Assembly: GCA_013339765.2 (NCBI GenBank)
Contig: CM023457.1
Location: 49,625,745 to 49,689,744, forward strand
Length of the DNA: 64,000 nt
Source of the DNA: Haemaphysalis longicornis
Taxonomy: Eukaryota > Arthropoda > Arachnida > Ixodida > Ixodidae
Direction of reading: 5' to 3'
Shown: positions 21,195 to 30,910 of the stretch, piece by piece
Layout of the letters: every line of letters begins with the position of its first letter
Numbering within the stretch: position 1 is the first letter of the stretch
Notes under the pieces: generated by a model
Seen by the model: only the letters and a program-made list of their open reading frames with translations
The model's database searches: none
Told to the model about the DNA's origin: nothing
Program-made: the position numbers and the translations under genes

Positions 21195-21560
21195 TCTAAC
21201 GTGAAGTCTGGAGAGGAGCGAAGCATGCAGTGTATAAGTGTATTCTTGGCGGCGTGGCGTTTTTTCCGACGAGGGTGAAACCGTTGGGGGGTAGAGGTAT
21301 ACACAGCTTTGCTGTAAAAGTCTCATGTCTTTGAAGCACGAAGCATTCTAGCGCGGGACGTTGGAAAACGAGTGTCCCGGTGCTTTGGTACCGTCACTAT
21401 ATCGACGGTGACATGAGACGACGACGACGTTCTAGCGCGAGGCGTAAGCGAGTTTCCCGGTGTTTTAGTACCGCGGCTACATCGACGATGACATGAGACG
21501 ACGACTTGATACGACGACAGGAAACGCCGACAGCCCGAGTCCCTAAGGGTCTGCACCCAG
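21195..21560 (+). repeat. GGGGCGAAGC-ended repeat, copy 2
   Basis: Plus-strand member of the family at 11775-12118 and 29862-30187. It carries the GCGAGGCGTAAGCGAGTTTC-type unit twice (about 21349-21410 and 21433-21495), each followed by CCGGTGTTTT/CCGGTGCTTT, GTACCG and ACATGAGACGACGAC, so an internal 85-base duplication is visible. Confidence 0.7.
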
Positions 21561-22369
21561 TGCATGCGATGGGCGGCGATACCAGTTTGTATCCTTTCGG
21601 CACTTCCTGTGTTAGTAAGACTGCATATTTCCATTCACGGCACCGGAACACATCTTTATAGGTCACCTTGCCCTTATACTTCAGTGTCCTTTGAAGAATA
21701 ATACTTCGACGCACTCTTTTCAAATTTTTTGAACAAAACAGCAACAACTCGGAGAGACACAGTCGCCACGCATTACATAAAGCGCGGCCGGCCGTCTTCG
21801 ATCACGCTTCACAATCCGGCAATCAAAGTCCATAGGTCTAGAAAGTCACAACCGAGTCCGTCGAGCTTCCCTTGTGCAGCTCAGTGTACGATCCTGCGAG
21901 GCTGTCGTGCTGTAGGATTTAACTCCAGCCGCCCCCGTTTGAGGCAGTGGACACGAAGTGTTTCGTATTGAAGTCACTAATGGTCCTCGAAATGTGGGCG
22001 ACAAAATGCTGCGAAATGCACCGAGTCGCCTTTATATACAGCTTCGCTAGAAAACTTCAGAATACTTCGCTGCGGGGGGTGTCGATGGGTTTCCAAACAT
22101 GCGTGAATACTACTTTTCCCAGTGCGTGAATACTACTCGTCATAAGAGATTTTATTTTCGTGGCTAGAGTCACTTATGCTAGAGCATAGCTAGAGCATTT
22201 CGTATGCTAGAGCATAGCTAGAGTCACTTCATTGCCAGGCGCACATCCTGCTCCCCCTGTTCTCTATTATCGTGGAAAGTAGTTACGAGGTCCGTTACTT
22301 TTGTTGCAGAAGCAGAACACTTATTTATATATGGACTTGACTGTGCTGCCGATGTGCCTGTCGTCGATA
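21561..22369. other. Unassigned, short local repeats
   Basis: GTATGCTAGAGCATAGCTAG-type strings repeat at 22170-22225, and GCGTGAATACTACT occurs twice at 22101-22136. No exon is supported. Confidence 0.35.
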
Positions 22370-22865
22370 AATTTAGGGGCAGAACTAGATGAAAGGAACA
22401 TTGTTCCTGAAGAGGAAGGAAAGTGTTTGACAGCTGCATCTTACCGGTACTCACCTACGGGGCAGAAACTTGGGGGCTCACTAAGAGGGTTCAACTTAAA
22501 TTGAGCACGACTCAGGGAGCAATGGAACCGAAGATGGTAGGTGTAGCATTAGGGACAATAAGAGAGCAAGTGGATCAGGGAACAACGCGTGTTCAGAACT
22601 ATTAGTAGAAATTAAGAAGAAGAAATGGACGTGGGCAGGGCCTGTAATGTGATGGCAAGATAACCGTTGGTCATCAAGGGTAACAGAGTGGATCCCTAGA
22701 GAGGCAAGCGTTGCAGAGGTGGCAGAAAGTTAGATGGCCCGATGAGATCAAGAAGTTTGCGGGGGATAAATTGTCGCAGTTAGCACAGGACCGGAGTAGT
22801 TGGAGATTATTGGTGAGAGGCCTTTGGTCCTGCAGGGGGCCTACATAGGCTGATGATGATGATGA
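22370..22865 (+). mobile_element. RTE-type LINE 3' end with GAT tail
   Basis: The frame at 22423-22605 reads FDSCILPVLTYGAETWGLTK then RVQLKLSTTQGAM. This is the post-catalytic block of RTE enzymes (cvLPvLtYGaETW.Lt...l..aQraMeR.mlgv). The DNA then continues through frame breaks with pieces equivalent to KKKWTWAGPV, RGKRCRGG-like and DKLSQLAQDRSSW, ending TAGGCTGATGATGATGATGA. A short GAT-type tail is characteristic of RTE insertions. Inactive, strongly 5' truncated. Confidence 0.85.
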
Positions 22866-23945
22866 CTAGTGGAAAGATCGGGCCACGCACAGCGCCACAT
22901 CTAAAACGAGAAAGAAAAGTCTGTACTATTGTGCATGCTGTGCAGCGTCTTCTGTCGCAAGCATGATGTTATTGCGGGAAAGCATCATGCGAGAATGCAC
23001 ACACTTCGGGCAGCGAGCCTAGCTAACTGTGTGCCATCACTATGAAACAGAGAAGGACTAGAAAGACTAATAACATGTGATAAATAAATTCGGGGTGCCG
23101 TGTTCTAACCCAAAAACGACATTAGAACAACGTTCTTTCTTTAACTTTTTACAGCTGCCACCCTTAATCCATAGCAAACAGCCAGGCCGTTGCGGCAGCC
23201 TTTAGTTGATATGAAAACTACGAAGGGGCGTGCACAAGATGCCGGCGCGTACAAACATCCCAGCGTATCCCCGTTAATCATAGGGGCGGTATATGGCTGC
23301 GCAACAGTATGAAACAAAGGGCGGCAGTTTTAAAAGTAGCGCGGGGGCTTGCGGGACGCTGTCGGTCTTCGATAGAGCTGTAACGCTTCCCCTCTGACGG
23401 CCCCTGCTCCAGCCGCCGAAGAGGAAGCCACCCGCTGATGTGGGCGTAGCTGTTGTTCCCCACCGGGCCGATTTATTATCGCTGGCGTCGTGGAGAGGGG
23501 CGCGCCTTCTTAAACGAAGGTACCGCGACCCACATCTGGCGCCTGTCGTTTTGTATCCCTCCCGCGGTGCGCAGCGGTGCTCTTCTCTTCCATGCAGCCA
23601 CCGCGGAGAAACACTTTCGCTGCGTGCCACCTCTCCTGTGTTGCCCTCCCGCGTGATGCGTTTCGCCGCTGCCACCGTTGAGTTGTCGCCTCTAACCTCC
23701 GACCTAGAGGAGCGGTAGAGGGTGTGCTATCGTACAGCTTTGCAGATAATCCCTCGAAGAGCGTTGGAATCAAAGTTCTCACATGCCCCCCTTTGGCAGT
23801 GTGTCGGACGAAGAAGGTTGGGTAAAGGCGTTGCGGGCCATAAAGGCGAATATAGCGCGCAGTGTCACCAATTCTGAGCTGCTAGATTCTTCGTGTGGCA
23901 GTTTCATTTCACTGTGGCTATTTTTTAGCTTGAGCGTGTAAAAGC
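22866..23945. other. Unassigned; GC-rich block 23280-23780
   Basis: The GC-rich block gives overlapping frames on both strands with no family signature. I would not call a gene. It may be CpG-rich promoter-like DNA. Confidence 0.3.
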
Positions 23946-24515
23946 CCGATTCGATTTTGTAGCGTAAGCTACACTGGCCGAAGTTGAGCAGTTTCGCGTG
24001 AACCTTGAAGGGCCGTGCTGCGCAAGCGCGAGGAGCATTGGATTGGATTGCATTGGATTGGATTTGGATTGAATTGGTTGGATTGGATTAAATTGGATTG
24101 TATTGGATTGGTGTACAAGTGTGTAGAGAATTGGGTCTGCACATTCGCCGGTCTGCGCATTCCAGAGGAGTGACGTCATAGCTGCGGCAGACGCACTGGC
24201 GCCGGCGCGTGCCCAGCTGTGCCTCTGCGTTGCGCAGTAGCCAAGTCTGACGCTGCGCCGGAGCCGCTTGATAGCCGTTTCGCGTGGCTCCTGGAGAGCC
24301 ATGCTGCGCATGCGCGAGGAGCAGTGACTGGACTGGACTGTACGGACTGGATTGGATTGGATTGATTGGATTGGATTGGAAATCGTTTTAGCAGCAGTAA
24401 GCATGATAATCAGCTAATCCTAGACAACTAGGAAACCTAAGAATAACCAGCTGAACCTTAGTTCACTCTACGTATATCCTGGCATAGCCGAGCTAAGCCA
24501 CTGCTAATTTTTATT
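23946..24515 (+). mobile_element. Repeat element with internal GATTG arrays, copy 1
   Basis: Begins TTTTGTAGCGTAAGCTACAC and TTGAGCAGTTTCGCGTGA, with a TGCTGCGCAAGCGCGAGGAG block and a GGATT-type array (24035-24112). After 150 bases a diverged second TTTCGCGTGGCTCCTGGAGA / TGCTGCGCATGCGCGAGGAG block and a second array (24320-24378) follow. Ends TCACTCTACGTATATCCTGG then CATAGCCGAGCTAAGCCACT. The two ends (GTAGCGTAAGCT... and AGCTCACGCTACGTA-type) form a partial inverted repeat. Confidence 0.65.
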
Positions 24516-24979
24516 AACCCTATCGACGACGGCCCAGGTTCACCCATCTGGAACCTGAGCACACACAGTGGGCTGATCATTTATTCAGCGTTTTTATTCG
24601 TTTACGAACTACAGCACACATGTATAATGCGCGTATGTTGTGTCTGACATCGGTGTGCACATTCTCTGGGGGTAAACAGCGTTTTAGCCGAGACAAGAGA
24701 CGCAAAACCAGGCATCTATATCATAGAGCGTGCTTTTTCACCAAGTCCACAAAAAGCACGAAAGCCTCGAAAGGTGCGTGCTGCCGTGTAGGTGCAATCA
24801 AAAGTACACGGAGCACGGGTTCGTGAAGCTGAGATAATTCCTCTCCTGTGTGACTGTCAGCAAAAATTCTGCTTGCGTAGGCGGATTTTACTTCCGGACG
24901 AGCTTCCTAAAAAAAATAGCTAGCCACGTGGCGGAGAAATTCTTTTAAACCCTCCAAACTGTGCTCCTTTTAGTTTTGA
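24516..24979. other. Unassigned sequence
   Basis: No gene or repeat recognised between the GATTG element and the GC-rich block. Confidence 0.3.
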
Positions 24980-25670
24980 TTGCACTTGCGCATCCGTCTT
25001 TCGTCCTCTTCCTCGTTGCGGGACTTATCCGAACCACGTGACTTTTCCGCGGGAGGTTCAAAACATGATTCAGCAACATTGGTGTCGACTCGCAAATCCC
25101 CGTTACACGAGATCGGGGATCAACGTGCACCCCTTCCCGGTCACCCCGCGCTCGTCCACCCGACCACGCGGAACTGGTCCGCTTTGTGTCGTCGTATAGG
25201 AGGCTTCGGCACAGAGGCGCCGTCTCGGGTCAGGGCTTCTGTCGTCCGCGCCTTCCGTCTAATTGGACGGCGTCCACCTCACGCGCGCATCACCGCAGTT
25301 CGCACAGAAGGCCGTAGCATGCGGCCCCCCGTGGCCGCGACCGCGGCGAAAGGGACACCCGTCCAGTTGTCTCCTGCCGGGCCTCCTTCCTGCTTTTGTG
25401 TCCACCGCGGCCTTGGACACGGCACGCTCGCCGTGGAACGCCGCTGTCGCTGCGCCGTGTGGTTCGAACGCCGCAGCCCCTTGGGTAAGAATGCCGCCGT
25501 GACACATTCGCGGCTCTCTTGTTGTATCACGGGACGATCTTTCGGGGGCGCCCAAGCTGAGCGCGCTTGGCTCTGCTACGACCGGCTACTGGACGGACAG
25601 CGTGGCTGTTCCGGCTGCGTTATGAAATGCTGCGGAGAAAACGAGTGGTACGTGAACAGGGTCGCTCGGC
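24980..25670 (+). other. CpG-rich block with a long unassigned open frame
   Basis: A frame of 239 residues runs 24980-25699, the longest in the window. It is Arg/Ser/Pro/Ala-rich and has no domain I recognise. Its last residues come from the adjacent GATTG element. Two opposing-strand frames of 80-100 residues overlap it, as expected when GC-rich DNA lacks stop codons. It may be a promoter-like CpG island or a genuine exon. I cannot decide, and I lean to non-coding. Confidence 0.3.
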
Positions 25671-25962
25671 GTTTTTGTAGCGTAAGCTACACTGGCTGAG
25701 GTTGAGCGGTTTCGCGTGTGCCGGGAAGGGCCGTTCTGTGCAAGCGCGAGAAGCATTGGATTGGTTTGTATCGGATCAAATTGTATTGGCTTGTATTGAA
25801 TTGGATTGGATTGGCTTGGATTGCATTTGATTTGGATTGGATTGGATTAAATTGGATTGTGTGAGATTGAAATTCAATCCAATTGGACTAAGGTTGCTGA
25901 ACCTCAGCTCACGCTACGTATATCATGGCATAGCCGAGCTAAGCCACTGCTAATTTTTCCCA
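25671..25962 (+). mobile_element. GATTG-array element, copy 2
   Basis: Starts TTTTTGTAGCGTAAGCTACA, repeats the TTGAGCGGTTTCGCGTG and GCAAGCGCGAGAAGCATTGG blocks, then 100 bases of GATTG variants. Ends CTCACGCTACGTATATCATG / GCATAGCCGAGCTAAGCCAC. Shorter than copy 1 because it lacks the internal duplication. Confidence 0.7.
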
Positions 25963-26101
25963 ATCGGTTAGGTTGCGTTGTGCCCAATATAAGCCGGTTA
26001 AGTTAGGTTTAAGCGTGCAACTTTATAAAAAAATCATGCATCCCCTCCGTCTAACGACGGCTATAGTTGAACGCGAAGCTTTCTTGTGACGGAATCCTTG
26101 G
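25963..26101. other. Short spacer
   Basis: Nothing recognised. It may include the 5' truncated start of the LINE fragment that follows. Confidence 0.3.
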
Positions 26102-26353
26102 TTGTCGTATGAGTCTGGACTGAGTTTCGACTATGTGGAAATGGTGATGTGCCATATGATTGTTTTTTTCCTAATCGCTCTGCACAGTTACTGGAAAATC
26201 CGAATGCTGGATAGCCGCTCTGAGCCTATGGTTTCATCCAGAGCACACTTCTGGCAAATGATCATTAATCTTAAAAACGTCTATGACCAAAATGATTCTC
26301 GCCCTGATTGGTATGCCCTCCTTATTAGTTGTTCAATGTTGCCCCCATTTTAA
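26102..26353 (+). mobile_element. LINE ('tick transposon') C-terminus, second copy
   Basis: Reads CHMIVFFLIALHSYWKIRML, then SSRAHFWQMIINLKNVYDQN and PDWYALLISCSMLPPF, with stop TAA at 26351-26353. It corresponds to the VPYDLVMVLALHGIWK... block of the 9695-10410 copy and the HDMIMLLGL.SIWRPRM block of the 41583-41870 copy. It retains the longest C-terminus of the three. 5' truncated. Confidence 0.7.
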
Positions 26354-26660
26354 ACAAATTGTACATAACTGTTCATAGTGTTTAGTTTTGTTTTTCAGCT
26401 TGTAATCAACTCCTTTATATGTGTACGTAATCAACTCGTTTGTATCTGTACACAGTTGTAAATATGAGTTGTAAATATCGTTTCCCTACACTGAAATGTA
26501 TTGCAATAAATACCATCTGGAAAACAAAAGAAATTAAGCAGTCGGATAGACGCCCGCTTCAAAACGCGGGGGACCCAGGTTTGATTCTGGAAAGTGAAGC
26601 GTTCGTTTCTTTCACTTCAACCACGATCATTTATCATCATCGTCAGAGAAACTTGGCTCT
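26354..26660 (+). repeat. LINE 3' UTR with tRNA-like module
   Basis: About 180 bases after the stop, and just past GCAATAAATACC (26503-26514), a tRNA-like sequence runs 26533-26600. It has TTAAGCAGTCGGATAGACGC (A-box region), CCGCTTCAAAACGCGG (anticodon stem-loop) and CCAGGTTTGATTCTGG (T arm). It is followed by TTTCTTTCACTTCAACCACG and a TCATTTATCATCATCGTCAG tail. The post-tRNA part is shared with the copy at 41230-41404. Confidence 0.7.
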
Positions 26661-26964
26661 CTTGCTGGGCCGTTTTTGCGTTACAAGACGCTATAGTTAG
26701 AACACCAAAGCTTCGCTCCAATATTTGAGTAGATATATTACCCCGACCTCTGTGACTCTAAGATGTGAAATATTTGTCGACAATATCACGCAAGGAAACG
26801 TTCTGGTGACGAAATGTACCAGGGACGCATGCTTGATCATTCCTGATTGAATTTGGAAGCACGGAAAAACAGCTCTCAGCTTCCTCGGCGAAACAGCAAG
26901 TTTTAATGCTGACAGTGGTACTCCACCAAGGCTGTGCACTGAGTCCTCTCTTTTCTACACAACA
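26661..26964. other. Unassigned spacer
   Basis: No gene or repeat recognised. Confidence 0.3.
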
Positions 26965-27198
26965 CCCGCCGTGGTGGCTCAGTGGCTAAGGCGTTGCGCT
27001 GCTGAGCACGAGGTCGCTGGTTCGATTCCCGGCTGCGGCAGCCGCTTTTGTAATGGAGGCGAAAAGCAGAAAATGCCCGTGCGTACGAGATTTGCGGCGA
27101 CGGTAAAGATCCCCAGGCTGTCAAAATAAATCTGTAGCCATTCCACTACGGCGTGCCATCATCGCCTGCAGTTGCGTCCGGACGCGTTAAAACCCCTA
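26965..27198 (+). repeat. tRNA-derived SINE (Ruka-like), copy 2
   Basis: CCCGCCGTGGTGGCTCAGTG then GCTAAGGCGTTGCGCTGCTG (A box intact), and B box GGTTCGATTCC at 27019-27029. Body CAGCCGCTTTTGTAATGGAG ... AGATCCCCAGGCTGTCAAAA. Better preserved than copy 1 at 19347-19580, so probably younger. Confidence 0.9.
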
Positions 27199-27301
27199 CA
27201 ATCAGCAATCAATCAATCATATCAATCATCAATCAATCAATGCAATCAATCAATCAATCAATCATCAATCAATCATCAATCAATCAATCAATCAATCAAT
27301 T
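27199..27301 (+). repeat. (AATC)n tail of SINE
   Basis: About 100 bases of impure AATC units immediately after the SINE body, likely expanded from its 3' tail. Confidence 0.9.
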
Positions 27302-28689
27302 TTCTACATAACAAAGGTGCGGGGCATTGCGGAACAGTTTGGAGACGCGGTCCCAATTCATTCCCGGTTCGAACAAAAGCAGTGTGAAAAAATGCGCTAA
27401 ACAAAGGAATAGAATGGCAAAGACGACCTTGCCTGTGACGAGACGATTGCAATCCATCTGAGAAGCCAGTTACACGGAACAATGGTAAGGTCGTCCGAGT
27501 GCTACGGTCGAGAAAGGGTCTCCACGAAAAGGTCGAGGAGTCAAACGATGAAAGACCCGAATAGAGGACTTGAAGGTGGATACGCGGAGCGAAGGAGAAT
27601 GATCGGATTCGAAAACGCCCACATCCACAGTGGTCGTTGCAATCGAAAGCGAAACCCATGAACGAAGACCAACATTATCCGCCCACCTAATGAACGGCGA
27701 TGATGGCGTATCTATAAAAGGCGTATCCGAGTGTCACGTAGATGAGGATGCAGCAGGAGGAAAAAGTGGCGGCGGGCGCTATTGAGTTATATACCCGGCT
27801 GAGTGTCCCGGGAGTCCCGTACGGAAACGCAGAGCAGTGATCGGGGGAAACAACAGCGCGCGAGGCAAGGAAAATCGCAGAAATCTGCTTTTCTACGCAG
27901 TAAAATTATGACGTGGAGAATTTCATAAGGGCGAATAAAGAGCAGTATTGGTAAAGCTAGTTAAAATGGGAAAACAAGTCGTCTTTGTCCCGGAGCGCGT
28001 TGCAGCATTCTCCAACTTTAACAAACTGGCCCCAATTTGATAATCTTTGAAAACGGGGCCATTTGCCCAAGGGGGACAATGGTAAAAACGGAGAAAAGGG
28101 CCCCTTTGGCAAGGCCCGGGCGCGGGGAACCAAACCTCTTGTTCATTTAATTCTTTCACTGTTGGAGAAGAATTATTGAACAAGAGTGGCCAGGATCCCT
28201 AAGCCCTCTTTTTCCCAAATCAAGCAAATCATCAAAATTCCGGTCTATGGTGATTTGGTTTTATTTAGGGTAATAATAAAGCCAAAAGAGACGTGGGGGC
28301 CCAAACGCAAAGGGGCCAACGGAAAAGAGACCCCCCACACCGGAGGAACCCATTTTTTTATTTTTCAAAGCACCCTTAGTCCAGGGTGCCTTCCAGGGAA
28401 GCTGGAGCTGAAGATGTGCACTGTTTGACGTAATCACAAAATAAGACAGATTGAAATGTGATCAGCGCATTCATGAACCATGCGAACACGCTAGCACGTT
28501 TCGGATAATCCAGCCCTCGCGGGCAACGTCATTTGGCCACCTTGAGAAAACGAACGTGCCTCTGATTCTGCCTCAACTCAATGAAACGTCCCTCTTCTTT
28601 ACGAGGGCAGTGTCCAAGATCGTGGTGTTAAAGTGAGGCTATAGGGTCCCCTTCCCACTATTCTCTCCTCATTCATCCCTGCATATCTC
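27302..28689. other. Unassigned; homopolymer-rich oddity 27990-28410
   Basis: TATAAAAG at 27713-27720 could be a core promoter motif, but no exon follows that I recognise. From about 27990 to 28410 the base usage changes to many runs of three to seven identical bases (GGGGCC, CCCCTTT, GGGGGCCC), unlike the neighbours. This may be a low-quality assembly stretch. Confidence 0.35.
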
Positions 28690-29090
28690 TCTAACGTGAT
28701 GACGAAAGCCCGGCCGGGCCAACGACAGATTAATAATTATATGAAGGCTGTTCCACAAACGCATCTCTCTAGCACGATAACACCGACAACTTCACAAATG
28801 GGTGCGCGTATCTCATTCCGCCTGTCGCGCCAGACTACATGCAATTTATCCCTCAATATTTCCTCTCCCCAATGCCCCGACTGCGGAGCCCCCGAAACAG
28901 TCTCTCATATCATTTGACAATGCCCCCACAACTCATTCCCTCTCATCTCATCTGAGGAGCACTGGGAGGTGGCGTTAGGCAGCTCGGACCCTCAAGTCCA
29001 GCAAGACTTGCTGAACGAGCAGCTCAGGTCACCGGCTACCTCCAAGCGCTGGCCACCACTCGTCGTTATCCAACTGGTGCTCAATTAAAG
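28690..29090 (+). mobile_element. LINE 3' end (RNase-H-type) with CT tail
   Basis: Reads ISFRLSRQTTCNLSLNISSP, then QCPDCGAPETVSHII (CxxC...H knuckle). After a frame break it reads EHWEVALGSSDPQVQQDLLN, parallel to ARLAERAAQVTGYLQ in another frame, ending near AATTAAAG at 29086. This is an I/Jockey-type LINE terminus with frameshifts. Confidence 0.7.
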
Positions 29091-29156
<66 letters not shown>

Positions 29157-29157
29157 C
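29091..29157 (+). repeat. (CT)n microsatellite
   Basis: Nearly pure CT tract directly after AATTAAAGT of the LINE end, so probably its expanded tail. Confidence 0.95.
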
Positions 29158-29861
29158 GCTTGGTTTAGCCTGAGAGCTCGCAAACTAATGTCCTGCTCGT
29201 AGCAGGAACAGATAGTGAACTTCTTTTGGGTGACACCAGATAGCGAATCGTTTACCTCTGGTTCTCTCATCCTCTTTAGATTCACACGTACACCCGGCTT
29301 ACACTCTCGTAGTGTCCGTTGCTCGGCAGGTGGGATTAATGATAGTGTCGTGGTTGGACGCCCGCAAGCATATCTCATTACCCGATGGCCCGAGTGCTCT
29401 TTAAAGTCAACAATTCGGAGCCTTGCAGGCGGGGTCGTGAGACGAGTTCGTTTCGAGGAAAGTGTGCCACAGGGCTGCGCCTGTGGGCGCAGCCTGAACG
29501 CAAGTCACAATAAATGGGGCTCCCGGCCAGTCTTACGTTTCTGAACACAAAAGCACGGAAGTGGACAGGAGATAAAGGGAATGATATGCACGTGGTAATT
29601 GCAGGCAAGCGACACTGGCCGGATGAGGCGGTTTTAAAGCCGTTAAAATGCGTATTTGAGCGCTTGAGATGGCACCCTCTTTTTAATGCTTGGGCAACTT
29701 CTGTGTCCACTAAGCGGGAAACCGGTATTAATGTGCCACCCTTTTGCGGCACAGGGTAATGCTAGTAATGAAGTGCCCTGTAGGGCCTCCATATTGTCAT
29801 TAAACAACTTTCTTCGGGGCCAAAAAAATCCAGGGCCATCCCTACGAACCTGAAACCTGGG
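29158..29861. other. Unassigned sequence
   Basis: Several overlapping frames of 80-120 residues on both strands with no recognised motif. No gene is defended. Confidence 0.3.
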
Positions 29862-30187
29862 GAGGGGCGAAGCCGTGCAGTTTATAAGTGTATTCTTGGC
29901 GCCTTGGCTTTTTTGCCAACGGAGATGAAACCGCTGGAGGGCAGAGGTGCACAGCTTTGCTGTAAAAGTATCTTTGAAGCACGAAGCTCTCTAGGGCGAG
30001 GCGTAAATGAGTGTCCCGGTGTTTTCTTAGTTCGCGTTATGTTCTAGCGCGAGTCGTAAACGACTTTCGAGGTGTTTTTGTACCGCGACTACATGAGACG
30101 ACGATTACGACGACTACGGACGATGCCAGGAGGCGCCAACAGCCCCAGCCCCTAACCCAGCCCCTAAGGGGCTTTGCCCCTAAAAAT
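29862..30187 (+). repeat. GGGGCGAAGC-ended repeat, copy 3
   Basis: GGGGAGGGGCGAAGCCGTGC ... GTGTATTCTTGGCGCCTTGG ... two GAGGCGTAAATGAGTGTCCC-like units, ending CCCTAAGGGGCTTTGCCCCT. Its end CCTAAAAATGTCTGCCTAGC leads into the degenerate tandem repeats. Confidence 0.7.
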
Positions 30188-30910
30188 GTCTGCCTAGCAA
30201 TGCTTGTGTATTTACTCGTGAAGCAACTTTAAAGAGGTTCTGTGTAAACAGTTTTATAGGGACACGTGTGGTTTCATGGAAGTATTTATTATGAGGCCTT
30301 CTAGCCACTATATTTTTATACAATACTTCCTGTATTGACCCTACAAGAAATGCATTCCCGTAGTGCATTTGTGTGAAGCTGTGAAGCCGACTTTCAAGAG
30401 GCTCGATGTATAGCTGTTTGTTGGGATACGTGGCTTTGAAGGCATGTTTTGTGTCTTTGGAGGTATTTAATAGAATGAGCTATAGTTACTTCATATTTAC
30501 ATATCAGACTCCTTACATAGCCCTAACAAAATGTTTTTCCTGCAACACATTTCTCGTATTGTACATGCCGAGGTTGAAGGGGCTTGTCGTAAAGCGTCTA
30601 ATAAGGTACGTAGAACAAGTACGTATTAAAAGACCCTTCTGCCATTGTACATTGATGTCAGGCTTCCTCACTTTCCCCTATATATCAAACCTCTACATAT
30701 CAAGGCACTTTTTTAAAGTGTCTTGATACATAGAGTTTCATAGGAGTACATAAGGTCATATGGAAGGTATTTGATAAATTTTCATAGGTCACTTCTACTT
30801 TGTTATCAAGCTAGTTAAAGGCTGTCAAGCACAATGCCTTCTCACGATGTATTTTTGTCTCAGCAGTGAAGACTACTTTAAAGCGGCTCGGTGTATAGCA
30901 GCTCAGCTTG
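30188..30910 (+). repeat. Degenerate tandem repeat, units of about 160-320 bp
   Basis: Unit starts resemble GAAGCAACTTTAAAGAGGTT (30221), GAAGCCGACTTTCAAGAGGC (30383), CACTTTTTTAAAGTGTCTTG (about 30706) and GAAGACTACTTTAAAGCGGC (30867). Each is followed by TGTGTAAACAG/GATGTATAGC-type strings and TATAGGGACA/CATAGGAGTA. A related block is at 42170-42265 (TAATAAAGTCTACTCTGAAT, GGGCCCGGTGCATATCAGG). AT-rich, non-coding. Confidence 0.5.

Noticed and set aside
23925..24404. 159-residue frame with repeated SNPIQ
   Set aside because: The pentamer array stays in frame over 15 bases; no protein evidence.
29085..29378. Frame ending in Arg/Glu repeats
   Set aside because: CT microsatellite on the opposite strand.
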